DNA of 64,000 nt from Combretum micranthum (GCA_024138025.1 JAMXBD010001255.1:310001-374000); one strand, 5' to 3'; shown: positions 46,850 through 60,101, numbered from the stretch's first letter. Notes: generated by a model not told the origin, from the sequence alone. A program made the numbers and translations.

Positions 46850-49800
46850 TTATGTCTTAAGCTTAACTTAATGATCAAGTTACAAATATTTGGAGTTCCA
46901 AGAATGTGTTTAGCTAAATACTTGACTTATAGAAGTTCAAATTTCATAAGGAACATGGAAGCAAGATATATTCCTATCTTATAGGGATATGGAGATATTT
47001 TGAATTGGATCTTGATCTAATAGTTAAAAGCATATTCTTTACTATATTTTTCAAGGTTTATCATTAAGATACTATTTACAAGGCACATTAGCAATAAACA
47101 ATGGTCAAATCCATTATTTCAAAGATCAAGAAGATATCATACACAACATGTGCAAAATATCAAGATAAAACCATACTAAACAATCAACTCAAATTTGATT
47201 TCATCATTACTGACCTATTGGAGATCATCAAGATATAAACTTGAGAGTTTCAAATTCAAAAGACATGAAAAAAGAACCAACCTACTATTAGAGACAAAAC
47301 TTCTATTGTTTACTTTTTTTTTTTTCCTTTGAATCGAGCACATGGATGAAACTTTTTCTTTACGTCCATGATTTCTTTTGATTTACTAAGAGTTGTAGAT
47401 TGCAAATAGGCTCTAAGATCAAAGACAGCTAGTTAGGGCAAGGTCTGATTAATATGCATTAAAAGGCTTTTTGGATATAGAGGAATATATAGGTGTGGAT
47501 TATTAGGACCCTAGCTTAGAGTTAGAAGAGAGGATTAACTTATAAGGAGGAACCTTAATAAACTTAAGCAATCTCTTCCTTCCTTATCCTTTTATTTACA
47601 TACAATCATTGTTAATTTGCTTAAAGTTTAATTTGTATTTGCAAAGTAAATTCAAAGCCATATATCATTGATTAACTAATGGTAAGAGTGAATAATTTTG
47701 GTTTAAAAGATTTTTTAAATTTGATCTCCTTAACCACCCCCTCACCACTTAAACTAGATCAATGGAACAATTTGGGCAGGTTGTTCTTCCAATTATAGGC
47801 TGTAAGGTGTACTATGAGTAATCTGATATAAGGTTTGCTTTGAGTGATTATTCTTCACAAAACACTTTAGTTTATTATTTGATGTCCACTCTACTTTTCT
47901 CTTTAACTTTCTAAATTTTATCTTAAATGGATCAAATTATTATGTAAAGTTTCAAACTTAATATGCACACTATAAATAAATTTAATCATCTTTAATTATT
48001 TTTATTATCATCAAAGCTTAAAAACATGAAGCATACTTCTCTCTTTCTCTAACATAATTTGGTTCGTACATTTTGTAACTACATTTATTGTGGAGTCTAA
48101 AAATAAATGTCTTATGGCACACTATACACTTTGTATGGAGAGGTTACTGCAGCTAATTGATGACGGGTGGTCAACCTAAAAGAAGTCTTAGATTGATGAC
48201 ACATGTAGGATGTCATAGAAAGAGGCGTAGGAAGACGAACAGAGAAACCTCATTTCTCGAGTGCGTAATTGGACAGAAGATCAAATTAGATATATTTGTC
48301 ATTATTGACTTGTTTTTCATAGAATAGTACTTTGAGCTTTCCTGAAGATGTTTTGGTAGAGTTTCCATGTTACTCTCCATCTTAGTTATGTCAAAATTTT
48401 GACAAATGAGAAAAGCAACCTCCTATTTATAGAAGATAGAAATAAGGATCTGATGGACGAGATTAAATCTTTCTTTCTTGTATAAGTGGGCTAGGCTGGA
48501 AATGGGCTTAATGGCTTTTATTATATAAAAGAAGTCCATTTTCATATAAAAAAAGGAGAAGGCTTATTTTAGTCCACATAAGCCCTAATTTAGCTAAACA
48601 AAGCTCAAATTAACACAAGAAGACATTTTTGAATCTACTTTTTGTGCACAAGAAAACCGAATCAAGCCGAGAGCACAATGAACCGATCCGACAATCCCTA
48701 TTCTAAGCCTATCAAGCCGAATCTTCCTACGGACATTCTTATTGGACTCGGTCTTCTAAACCCTGTCACTAACATAGAACACTGCCCGTTGCATTAAATT
48801 GGGCCAAATGCCTAATTACCGAAATGAACCTCTACACACTTTTGAGCACAAAACATTGATTTCATATTTAGGAACTCAAACCCATTATTAATTATCCTAA
48901 ATAAATTACTGGTATATTCTTTTATGTCGTGTTTTGTATCCAAGATTGAAGTTAGATTGAAATGGCGAGTTTGGATTTCATTTTCCTTCTTAAGTTTGGA
49001 TACATTTTTAAAAGGCAAAATTGCGATTTGTATGAATCATGATTCCAATTTGAGGGGGAAATCGATTACACCTTTAAGAGGACAAAGTCACGATTTCATT
49101 TTGCTCTCATTAACAATTATTAATATAATTATAATTTTTATCCTCCAACATATTTATTATTCGCATTTATTTATTAATTATTTTTTCATAAATGCATGTC
49201 CATTTTTCATTCCATGTTTGTATCTAAACAAAGGAATGAATCTCTCATTGCACAATTTCATTTCTCATATTCCAATCCATTCCATTCTAAGTTATTCCTG
49301 CATAACAAACGACAAAAAGGATTTAGATGTTCTTTCTTCTTTGCTAAATATCTATCTATCTATATATACACACACACACATATATATATATATTAATAGT
49401 ATTTGGGTCATTAATAAAGGTAAGGACGTACATGAACCATCAAAAAGGCAACTAAAGTGAACCTTTAAAGGTCAAAAGGATGTAAATAGTAGATTTAGTT
49501 TTACATGGTGCTTTACTGAAATTGAGTTGCCTCTACTTACATAATATGCATTGTTTGCATAAATTACCTAATTTCTCTTATAAAAAAATTATACTCAAGG
49601 GCAATGTATACCTTTCTCGTTAATTTAGCCCAAGCACATATATCATAGCTTAGCCTTCTTACACTAAGAAAATGAGGAAGATATAGTCGTTGACCTATAA
49701 ACGTAGAGCCATGAAGAACGTAAAGATTATAGTTTAAATGTCAATTAGTAGAAGTAAAGATCCATGGAAACTCCTCAAAGTGTCTAGCCCAACAATATAC

Positions 49801-51155
49801 CTATTGCCTCTTGTATCCAATAGGTTAAGGGAAATATGATTTTTCAGATAAGGTTCATATATGCTTCACATTGAAGAGTGTCCTAAAGACACATTCATGC
49901 ATCTACCCCTTGATATATTAATACCAACTTCTCCTCATTGAGTTGTTACCCATAGTGACAATATGTGGGTAGTAAATTATTCTAAAGTAGAAGACATATG
50001 ATGTAACGAACCATGAGATTAAGTACAAAAAAAAAATTGGGGTTTCACGTTTATTTTGATGGATGTTGTTGATAGTGCAATATGTAGTCTTGCAAACCTT
50101 CTTTACTAAAGAACTTCTTCCTTTCAAATTCTTAAATTTTGTTTAAAGTTATTAAAAACCCTGTAATGAAGTTTATTTTTTCCCTCTAAAATTTAAATTT
50201 TTTTTCATGTTTCTACCTTTGTGCATTCTTAAAAGACATACCCTCTAATGATGTAACAATAGTTGTCACTACCACTATTGCACTGCCACATTCACCATAT
50301 TGTGTTTGCACTATTATTGTGCCTTATTTATTTAGATTGAAAAAAAAACTCTTTTTATTAATGAAAACCTAACATGTTAATTATTACACATATATGGACA
50401 AGTTTATCATTATAATTATATACATATTGCTGAGCTTGAATTTTGGTTTCCCCATTACTTAGTTCTATTATATTGAGCCTTGTTCACTAAATATAAACTG
50501 CTCAACGAAATAAAGAAAAAACTTGTAAAGAAAATTTTTATTAAAATTAGAATAACCATAATTAGTAAAAATAGAGAATTAAGTTCAAGTGTGTGAAATG
50601 AACTAAATTTCAACCATTAATATGTAGATTTTCAAAAATATATTTAAAAAAAAAAAAGAATAATCAGGGACTTCAATTATGGGGATACTTTATTCAACCT
50701 TAAACTGTTTAGGATCTTCTGAAAGAATATTAAAATTTTAATAAATGTTCACAAAAGAACAAAGATGAGTATAACATACAACAAAGTAACATATTTTATA
50801 AATTGAGGATACAATATTTTTTAGTCTTTTATGGTTGCTCTAGAAATGCACCATACCAACTATTGGAATTAAGTTATTGTAATTCCTTTTTTATTAAATA
50901 TATATATACGTAGATATGTACTGTGGATATTTATTATAAATGTTATATGATATATGCAACATATGAGATATGTTACTTGTATACATATCAAGATGATATA
51001 TGTCCTATAGTTTATTATATATACTTTATATGTTATATATGTGCACTGTATATATTCTACTCAATGTACATGTGTTATTTATATTTTTGCTATGTATAAC
51101 ACCATATAACATATTTGATTTATGTAACAAAGTATTGCTTATATATGCCATAGTG
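46850..51155. other. Intergenic DNA, no gene recognised
   Basis: AT-rich DNA with a T-run near 47311. The frame at 48924-49460 is mostly low-complexity hydrophobic residues and a translated microsatellite, with no family motif. 48100-48780 is somewhat richer in G and C but unassigned. 50880-51060 is dense in TATATGT-like words. Confidence 0.4.
49351..49395. repeat. Compound (TCTA)n/(TA)n/(CA)n microsatellite
   Basis: TCTA units pass into TA, then CA, then TA again. A simple sequence repeat. Confidence 0.85.
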
Positions 51156-51455
51156 AGGGTTAACATCATAAACAGTACTTGTACTTTAACATAATACGCA
51201 ACTAGGTACCTAAACTTTAAAATTTACTCAATTTAGTACCTAAATTTTGAAAATAATCAATTTAGTACTTAAAAAACTTTTCATGCACAAACAGTACCAT
51301 TAAGTTTTTTTAGGTACCAAATTGATCAATTTCTAAGTTTCCCAAATGTTAAATTAATCAATTTTAAAATTCAGGTACTAAATTGATTAATTTCAAAGTT
51401 GAAAAACCTAATTACATATTTTGCCAAAGTTCAGATACATTCATGACATTATCCC
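51156..51455. mobile_element. MITE family B (GGGATAATGTCA-type ends)
   Basis: The left end AGGGTTAACATCATAAACAG and the reverse complement of the right end GGGATAATGTCATGAATG form inverted termini that continue through a TACATAATACGCAACTAGG-like word. The flanks GCCATAGTG and GACATAGTA agree at 7 of 9 positions, suggesting a Mutator-type 9-bp duplication. The interior consists of TACCTAAACTTTAAAATT-type blocks in both orientations. Confidence 0.6.
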
Positions 51456-51528
51456 GACATAGTAATTATATATCGATTACCAATAAATTTTCTACATGTA
51501 TAATGTTATATATATACATATATAAATC

Positions 51529-51803
51529 AGGTTAATGTCACCAATGGTACTTAAACTTTAACAAAATATGTAATTAGGTACCTGAACTTTGAAATGGTTA
51601 ATTTATTCTTGAAAGAACTTTTCATAAACGCCAATAGTACCTTTATCAAGTTCTTTTAAGTACTAAATTTATTAATTTCTAAATCTTTCAGATAATAAAT
51701 TGATCAATTTCAAAGTTCAAGTACTAAATTGATTAATTTTAAAATTTAGGAACATAATTGCATATTTTCCTAAAATTCAAGTATCATTCGTAACATTATC
51801 CTA
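51529..51803. mobile_element. MITE family B, second copy
   Basis: The left end AGGTTAATGTCACCAATGG and the reverse complement of the right end AGGATAATGTTACGAATG match the preceding element, only 73 bp away. The target duplication is not clear. Confidence 0.6.
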
Positions 51804-51832
51804 TATGTTATACGTAATTATAACATATATTT

Positions 51833-51863
51833 GGTGTGTGTGTGTGTGGTGTGTGTGTGTGTT
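51833..51863. repeat. (GT)n microsatellite
   Basis: Two GT runs separated by an extra G. Confidence 0.9.
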
Positions 51864-52626
51864 TTATATAATTCATATTTTATATATACTTTAATAAATT
51901 ACTAAATTTTATTATAGATATTGACACGAAATGCTATATGTATAATATATGTAACATTTAACATAGACACATATAACTACACAAATATATAACATATTAA
52001 TTTATATAACAATTAATTTTATGGAAACACATCTATAAACGTCTTATCTATTTATATGTTATATGTAAAGCATATATATTGTGTGGATAATTTTGCAAAC
52101 TTATGATTTAGTTAGGAGTAAAACAGTAATTATTCTCAAAGACCTGAGATATTTGTTTGTTTACCGATGTAGACACCCATTTTTTTGTCCCCTTTAAATT
52201 AAGTTTGTTAAAAGACAAAAAAAAAAATACAAAAATAGGTGGTTTTGGAATCCATAATGGCCATTGGACAATCCAATTGGTTTTTCCTAATCTAAATTTA
52301 AAATCTAATTGCATATGCAATTTGATAAATTACAAGTCTCCTATCAAAAAGGGTATTTTTAAACTTGTCCTGATGTCATTAAATTCACAATGGAGGCTCC
52401 AAACAAAATCTCAATTGAATTTCAATTGGCTATTTTATAGATACCTAAAATATCGAGATAACCAAGCTTTGAAAATTTTTTTATAATTAGCTTAATTTTA
52501 TTCAGATAATAATATGTAATTTTATGAGATTGTGGCTTTAAATGATACTTCAATCCAATCAAACTCACTATTTTATGAATTTTATAATATTCAATAGTAA
52601 CACTCTTAATTTTATTAAATTAATTT
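51864..52626. other. Intergenic DNA
   Basis: AT-rich. TGTAGACACCCATTTTT at 52168 resembles the start of some Ty3 LTRs, but no matching end was found. The 109-codon frame starting at 52157 has no recognisable motif. Confidence 0.35.
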
Positions 52627-52968
52627 GGGTTAAATTACATCGAAAGGTATCAATGTTTGAGGATAAGTTCATTTAAGGTATCAACTTTTCGATTGATTAA
52701 AAAGAGGTGTTATCGTTTAAGTGGTTAAAAAGAGGTATCAACATTTTGCAAAATGAGTCAAATAAGGTATAAATAATTGGCCAACAGAAACTAAGGAAAC
52801 TTAATTGAAAAAAATCAAAACATTGATACCTTAAATGAACTTTGTAAAATTTTGATACCTCATTGATTTACTTTGTGAAACATTGATATCTCTTTTTAAC
52901 CACTCGAAATGTTGAAACCTTAAATGAACTTACCCTCAAACATTGATACATTCTGATGTAATTTACCC
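52627..52968. mobile_element. Mutator-like MITE, family A, perfect 9-bp target duplication
   Basis: The left end GGGTTAAATTACATCGAAAG and the reverse complement of the right end GGGTAAATTACATCAGAATG form inverted termini of about 50 bp with GAGGATAAGTTCATTTAAGG in the inner part. AATTAATTT flanks both sides exactly (52618-52626 and 52969-52977). The 9-bp duplication places family A in the Mutator superfamily. At 342 bp it is non-coding. Confidence 0.85.
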
Positions 52969-52977
52969 AATTAATTT

Positions 52978-53582
52978 GTTATTGAAATTACTTGCAAATC
53001 TAATAAGATTTATTCTATCCTAAAAGGAAAAATCTTATCCGTAATTTTGTTTGGGCTAAGGCTCATTATCAGTCAACATTAATGGTTAAGTGTAGTTAAA
53101 CAAAGTCAATTTCAAGTATTTTAATTAAGTTAGGAACTCTACATATCATAAACATTCAGTTAGCTCAATTAGTTAGGCATGTCATTGAGGACTCATAAGT
53201 CACTAATTAGAATCTCCCTGCTGTCCTGCCTCAAATAAAGTTAAGGCGTATTTAATTTCATCACGTATAACATTTGGGTATTATATGCTAAGGCTACCAT
53301 AACTATTTGTTTATTGTAATCATTTGCTAACCAATTTTTAAATTATGAAATCATTAAATTAGGTTTTGAAAACAATTGGTATTGCAGTGAAAAAGTAGAT
53401 TGACGGAAGATTTCCTAGAAGTCTACTCTCATGAGTAGGCCATACACACATATATATAAAAGTCCCAAAACACGATATAAAGTATCTTAAAAATAGTATC
53501 AAGTGTCTGAGAGCTCTAAGGTATTAAGTATAATTCCAGGTAATTAATAAATATAAAATACAAAGCACAGGCTCAAGGGTAG
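52978..53582. other. Intergenic DNA with a tRNA-like/SINE-like word
   Basis: AT-rich. Around 53155-53215 TTAGCTCAATTAGTTAGGCATG followed some 40 bases later by TAGAATCTCC resembles the A and B boxes of a tRNA or SINE head. This is too degraded to name. Confidence 0.35.
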
Positions 53583-55230
53583 TGTTAAGATAGATTATAC
53601 TCAATTTTCAATGAAAAATCATGTTAATTTGTTATGGATTTTATATAAATAAATAGGAATTGGTACTTAAGTGTGAAATGTGTTATTTCAGGTCTTAAAG
53701 GAAATACAATGCGAATAAAACAAGTTTGGACAAGTTTCATCACATTTGGAATCAAGGAACATCTAGCACCAGCCAAAATAGATCATAAACGGTCGGTATA
53801 GCTTCAACACGGGCAAAAATACAACCTACATGGCCGATGCAAAAAACAAAGAACATTAGCCTTCATGTTTTGATTGAATGCCGGCTTCTGAGAATTCGAA
53901 GCCACAGACATTGGGATGACATGGCCTATGTGCAGTAGCGAAATCTTTAACACCTACTCCAACACCGCCGACCTTCATTACAAAATATACTGGCATTTCA
54001 TGAATTGCTTTCTATGCCGACATCTAGAGATTTATGCCACTGGTGTATAGGCGATGTAGACAATGAACAGAATGTAAAACTTTAAAGCCACCTCAACACC
54101 GCCCCTTGCACTGCCAGCGTAGAATATATGGAGAATTGTCTGAAATCATTAAATGCTGGCAATCCAAATTTGAACACCGTTGGCGTTTCCACCAGTGTTC
54201 AAGCTATATAGATGAATATAATTTGAAAGCTGGCAGTGTTTGTGTTTTGAATTTGATTAATAATGTACACCGATAGTCTACACCGTCGGCGTATATTGTA
54301 ATTGCCGACGTATGTGTCCTAGCTGTTGAAATTCCAAAATTGTTCTATAAGTTTATACGACTAGATTTGATGAAATTCATTCCATAGATAGAAGAAAACC
54401 TTAGTATAGAGAGAGGATTTGTATTAAAATGAGTGGTTAAGTTCTTCTTTCTAGCCAAAGGATTGTTACAAGACTCGATTCTTCAAGAATTGTGAGATTG
54501 AATTGATTTATCTTGTTTCTGTTCTTCTTTTTGGGTATTTGTATATCCTCTTTTTTTTTTTTTTGTCATTTTGTTTAATTAATGCAAATTTGGATTCTTT
54601 TGTTCAATTAGCAAGGTGATAACCTATCATTCAGAATATCAAATCCATAATTGTTTGATTATTATAATATTTGTGACACAATGACATGATTGATTATGAA
54701 TTAGATTATTGATTATGTTATGAGGATATATAATCTCATCAAATAGGTCAAGCGTTTGTTTTATCAGAATTGATTATCTCTCTCTTGTCTTTCATGCTCT
54801 TGATAAATTAAACCCTAAGATCTTATTTAAGGTTGCTTAGTCAAAAAGGGAAATAATCAAAGAGCTTATTTTGATTATTGATAAAGTAAGGAGATATAGA
54901 TTGTTAGAGTTTGTTAATAACTATAATCAATTTATCCAAGAACAAGAATAGAGATTTTTGCATCAATGATCAATTCAGTAAACTAAGTTATAGTAATACC
55001 TTTGGTTAGGAATTCTTTGATTGTGATTCACACTTTATAATTTGATTATTAGTTTAGATATAATTAGTTTTCTTTGATTTCATAAAAGCCTCTATCTTCT
55101 CTTCTTCATCTAAATCTTGCATAGAAATAGATTTAACCAATCTCTATGGATCGACCCTGCTCACTACTATATACAAGTTATTTATATTTTGAGAGTAGGA
55201 AATTATATTTATTGGATTCAACACCCAACA
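53583..55230 (+). mobile_element. Solo LTR of an Athila/Tat-type Ty3 element
   Basis: Starts TGTTAAGATAG and ends ACACCCAACA, with flanks GGTAG (53578-53582) and AGTAG (55231-55235), a 5-bp duplication with one change. The 3' part GGATCGACCCTGCTCACTAC followed by a TTGGATTCAACACCCAACA end is the usual LTR end of Athila/Tat-like plant elements. TTATTTCAGGTCTTAAAGG near the start is equally typical. No primer site follows, and no second LTR is found, so it is solo. It has no coding capacity. Confidence 0.7.
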
Positions 55231-55822
55231 AGTAGGCTCTCATCAGTATGTAAAAACCCTAGTTAGAAACATAACAATCTGACAATCCTCGTCATTCCAT
55301 TCGTTCCGCATGCCCAAAGTAATAAAAAGGATCATCATTGTACTCATCATCACTTGAAAAAGTAAAAAAATGAGTCGAAGCTCAGTACAACGGCAACACA
55401 AGCACACATGATATGATCCCATGCATGTAGTCTAAATGCAATGTAATAATCAACCAATTTTAAACTTTAATTTTGGTGTGACATATCAACAGTGGAGCAC
55501 TCATACTCCAACAACATAATAGGAACCTGAGAGTCCTAAGTATAGCAACTACTCGGTGGTTAATAAAGTCGAGCCAAATACCTTGACATCCTATCCAAAT
55601 ATATGTAATAACTTACAACTATTATACATCTCTACTTATCCTAATCTATAATATACTGCAATTCAACTGATCCCATAAACATGAACTAGACTATATTACT
55701 TCTCACTAAGCATAACTAAACAATACCCCACTTCTATTTCCTCCATCAACTACCCGTTCAGCCATCCTTGATGGCCAAAACGCCTAACTATCATGTTGAC
55801 GTGCCCTAACAAGGCTGTCGCT
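55231..55822. other. Intergenic DNA
   Basis: No gene recognised. Separates the solo LTR from the next LTR relic. Confidence 0.5.
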
Positions 55823-57456
55823 TGATAAACCCAATTTATTCTTGATTTATGAGTGCTAAATTATACATTATTCAGCCATTTTATTGCTTAATTATTAGAA
55901 AATAGCACTTAAAATCATTAAAATTTATTTTCAAGCCATCAAGAGAGAGATTTTGTGAAAAGGAAGGATTTTTGGATCAAATTGTGAAGTTTAGATTCAA
56001 TTTATGGTCAACATAAGGAAGATGTAGACATGTCACTCAATTGTATCTTTTGAATAGGTCAAGACAAATGCTAGAAGACAAATTTGAATTTGGCATGACA
56101 TGATAAGAAGATGCATCTTGTCTAATTCATGTCATTTTTAGGAATGAAGCACAGAATTCTACATGATGAAACGGCAGGACTTGTCTAAGTCGTGTCATTA
56201 TCAGAAAATTGGACTTTTGTGTACAAAACTCTACACAACCAAACAACATGACTTGTCATCCTCATGTCTTCTTTACAATATGACATTTTAAGAAACTATT
56301 CAAAATTTGAAATATTCTCCTTAAGTATTAAGAAAAAGGCATCTTAGGATGATTTTGGAAAGGAAAAGGCTTTAACCTTCACATGTAATGAGATTAACCA
56401 CTTCCCCACCTTGAAGATTTACTTTCCTATTTTGGAACCCTAGCTTGCCAATCAAGAATGAGAAACTATCCTATTATTCCAATCTTCAATTTTCCTATTT
56501 TGGGTGAAGAAAACTTCCTCCTTTTAAGGACAAGGAACATTTATATAAAAGGAACAAGACAGCAAGAGAAGATATACAATTACAAACTTACTAGCTACAT
56601 TACTTAGATAATTCTTAATCGCAAGTTAGAGTTATACTTCAATTTGAATTGTAAATAGGGAGGTTATATTTTATTCTTTATCTTTTTGTGTTCTTATTAC
56701 TTCTCCCATGAAGGAGTAAATTTCTAGTTTAGATTTTGACGAATTATGTTATTAGTTTTTATTGTTTCCAATAAATTGATTGATTTCTTGAATTCAATTA
56801 TATTATGCTTGTTAATTTATATTGAATTGATAGTCCAAATATTAATTCTTGATTTGATTTTTATGCAAATTAATAAAGATTTGTTGTGTAAATGGACCAC
56901 ACAATTGAAGAGAATTGCATGCAATCCTAAAACTAGGACAACGTAATTCTTCAAGATTAGAAGCATCCTAATATTGGAGCTTGACGTTGTTAATCCAATA
57001 TTAGGAGTTTTAACTATAAAGAAATTCTAGTTAATCAACTTGAAATTAGATTTCAATAATCTTGAAAGAGATTTGGAACTACTTTGGAAATTCCTACTAT
57101 TCAGAGTATCAACAATCATATTAGAATTATCCTTAGTGTAATCGCACAACACCTAGTAGGGATTAGAAGTCTAAACTCTTTGCAATTTGGTTTATCTTTA
57201 GATAAATTTGACTTATGCTTTGATTTATAATTAATAGTAATATTATGTATCTTACTTGAATCATTCGATTTTATCAATTAAGCAACAAGAGGATAGTGAT
57301 TATTAGTACCATCGATCCCTGTGCGAATGATACTCGCACTTGATTTCTATACTATAATATCAATAGGTCCACTTGCCCACATACGATTGTAACTAAGATT
57401 TAAGGTTAAGATTTTAATTTGTTATTAGTTTCTTTATTTCTATCGATCTTGTACCA
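55823..57456 (+). repeat. Athila-like LTR relic (plus orientation)
   Basis: Starts TGATAAACCCAATTTATTC and ends CGATCTTGTACCA, followed by a relic primer site and gag start. The 3' part CCATCGATCCCTGTGCGAATGA is the typical LTR end region of this lineage. It is homologous in inverted orientation to 57780-59080. Confidence 0.65.
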
Positions 57457-57462
57457 AGTTTT

Positions 57463-57480
57463 TGTCCTCATTACCGGTGA
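57463..57480 (+). promoter_or_regulatory. Decayed tRNA-Asp-type primer-binding site
   Basis: TGTCCTCATTACCGGTGA matches the intact site at 41610-41627 (read on its own strand) at 12 of 18 positions and lies six bases after the LTR end, the same spacing. Confidence 0.6.
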
Positions 57481-57605
57481 TTGAAGATGTTGAGAAATCG
57501 GCTATTTTGTTGATTTAACCATTCTTTCTCTTTTTTTTATCATTCTTTTCTTCCTCCTAATTCTAAACAAATTTTAACAATTTGTTCTTCTTCTTTTGCA
57601 GTTGT

Positions 57606-57758
57606 ATGACAAGAAGTGATCCCAAGGAATTATTGGAATACAATCCTAAGACCGAATGCACCTGTAGAGCAAACAGGAGAAGAAGAACTCAAGAATTACA
57701 AGCAAACATGGCGAAAAACAACAACAATGCTGAAGAGACAAAGACAATGTTGGAATAA
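57606..57758 (+). pseudogene. Athila-like gag N-terminal relic
   Basis: Fifty codons starting MTRSDPKELLEYNPKTECTC, with RRRRTQELQ after it, then a stop. This is the conserved Athila/Tat gag start, comparable to MTRSRKIKLFDFDPEPERTF in the full-length element. A pyrimidine-rich TTCTTCTTTTGCAG just before the start looks like a splice acceptor, so the leader may have been spliced. The rest of the element is gone: an inverted LTR begins almost at once. Confidence 0.65.
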
Positions 57759-57779
57759 TCTCATTTGACACTTGATGGA

Positions 57780-59080
57780 GTGTGCTCTATGGTAGGGAAT
57801 CATAAGTAATCAATAACAAGCTAAAATTCTCAAATACAATTCCAAACTACGATCACTAAAAGTAAGTGGACTTGTTGATGTTATAGTATAAGGATTGAAC
57901 CTGAGCATCGTCTCCACAAGGATCGAGCTCGAGTATCATCTCCATAAGGATCAATGAGTACTAACACTTATCTTTCTCTTATTGTTTAACCTGTAAAGGC
58001 GAGTGTGTTGAATAATATATATAATATTACCACTAATTATAGATCAAGTGCAAGTTAAGTAAAAAGATAGCCAAATTGCAAGAACATTTAGATCTTGAAT
58101 CCCTACTAGGTATTACATGATTATGCTAAGAATAATTCTAATATTATTATTAATACTCTTGAACGGTAAAGAATCCTAATATAATTTAACATCTCTTTCA
58201 AGGTTATTGAATCCTTGATTCATTAACTAAAATTTCTTTCTTGTTAAAGCCTCTAAGATAGCATTGTTGGTCTAAAATCCCCATACTAGGTTTCACCCCA
58301 ATCTCAAGGAATTATGTCATCCCAATTATAGATTGCATGCAATTCTTCTAATTGTGTAGATCTAGTTATATAAAAAATTTCAACTAATTTGCATGAATAT
58401 CAAATCAAGAATCAATATTGCGCACTATCAATTCAAGATAAACAATAAAGAACAACACAGTTAGATTCAAGAAATTAAGCAATAAATTGAAAATAATAAG
58501 GACAATTTACATAATCATCTTAGGGTCCTTTGATTATGTCTCGACAAAAATCAGATTTCACCAAAATCCAAACTAGTAATCTACTCCTCTATAGGAGAGA
58601 TGTGAATTAAGCATAATCTCCTATTACAATTTGGAATTTAAGCACAACTAACTTGTAATCTAATTAATCTAATAATAAATTCATAATATTATCTTTTCTT
58701 TCTCAATTTTTTTTTTTTTTTTTTTGCCTTGGGACTTCTCCTTGTATAAGGCTCTTCAAGCTTTAAAAGGGAAGCTTCCTTCGCCCACAATAGGAAAGTT
58801 GAGGTCATGAAGAATAGGAAAGTATCTTATTCTTCTTCAGCAAGCTAAGGCTTAAAAATAGGAAAGTAAATCCTCAAAAATGAAAGTTGTTAAAGTTCTT
58901 GAATGTAAAGAGTAGAGCCTTGGAAACTTCCAAAATTATTCCAAGATGTCTTTGTCTTCAAGCCCAAAGATCCATACTTACATGTGCCCTAACCCTTGTG
59001 AATTCAGAAATGAAATTAAGTAATATGATCAAGTTAATTTAATATTATTCTATTGATGGTTAATATTCTTTAAGTGGAAA
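57780..59080 (-). repeat. Athila-like LTR relic in inverted orientation
   Basis: Read on the minus strand it follows the LTR at 55823-57456. Shared words include ACCTAGTAGGGATT, GAATTGCATGCAATC, TTGAATTGATAGT, TTACTTTCCTATTTT and TAATAATATTAGAATTAT. Boundaries are approximate because the two have diverged. Together the two LTRs form an inverted repeat of well over 1 kb with about 320 bp between the arms. Confidence 0.6.
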
Positions 59081-59659
59081 CAAGAAAAGAGCATCAAACA
59101 ATTATCGAATACACAGTATGTGTTACTTACTAAGGTATATAACCAGATAAAACTTAAACTCGACCTAAAAGTGTGTTAATTGTTGGTTGGTTCCTTACTC
59201 CAGGAAGTGGCACCTCAAACTAGGTTGCAAGCTTGATTACAATTTTAGGAGGATACAGTAGATTAGGTACTTAAGCTTCCTGCAGAATGTGTGCTAGGGC
59301 TCAGTGAGTATTAATTAGGGAATTTTTGAGACTAGTGGTCAATTAAAGCAAGGATAAAGTTACAATGGCTTATATAGGGGAGTAGGACCCTATATAAAGT
59401 GCTATAATGGACTATGCTCATTAATGACAGGGCTTGATGAGATGACGCGAATGAGAATTTTTCTTTTATAATAAGTTTTGGAGGCTTATCAATTTTCCTC
59501 TGATGCTAGATTCAAGACACTTTCCATTCCCTGTTGTACGGTGGGAGTCATGAGCACTTTTATGCATGGTTGGTGTTTTTGTGATGTTGGAAATACTTGT
59601 TTATGGATTTCAAATTAAATAATATAATATGTGGTTGTTGCATTAGAATAAGTGCGTAT
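59081..59659. other. Intergenic DNA left of the chromovirus
   Basis: No gene or element recognised. It holds two TATATA-type words (59370-59395) but no reading frame. Confidence 0.4.
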
Positions 59660-60101
59660 TGTCACGATCTAGGGCTTTCACTAGCACACTTAAACCATGC
59701 GGCACTTACTATCCTACCCTGTAGTAGTAAGTAAGCCTAAAATCTGTAAGCAACATACACACAAAGCAACAAGGATAACCAATAAGTAAAAAGGGACACA
59801 GGCAACAAATCAATATATGAATAACACACTTTTAATTAATATCAAATGTACAAGGCAACAGAAAAGTATGTGTGGGGGTATTATGTAAGATGGGCTATCA
59901 TTAACTGTGGGCAGTCAACCGGTGAGTAAGAGCTCCAATCCAGAAGAGTACTCACACCCTCACAAAGAGCTTAATATGTATTTTTGGCTCTTGTAGGAGG
60001 AGACATTAATTTTGGTGAGGAGGCAACACCTCTAAATTAAAATAATAATAAAAATATTACAAGTTCCCCCCTATATACCTACATTACAAAAGATTGTCAC
60101 A
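59660..60101 (-). repeat. Chromovirus 3' LTR
   Basis: Plus-strand ends TGTCACGATC and GATTGTCACA, that is TG...CA with nearly inverted termini. 442 bp. Confidence 0.75.

Noticed and set aside
48924..49460. 178-codon reading frame with hydrophobic segments
   Set aside because: Low-complexity composition, includes a translated microsatellite, no known motif, AT-rich chance frame.
52157..52486. 109-codon reading frame
   Set aside because: No recognisable domain and no supporting signals; lies in AT-rich intergenic DNA.
53140..53260. SINE or tRNA gene
   Set aside because: Only weak A- and B-box likeness; no poly(A)-type tail, target duplication or complete cloverleaf.
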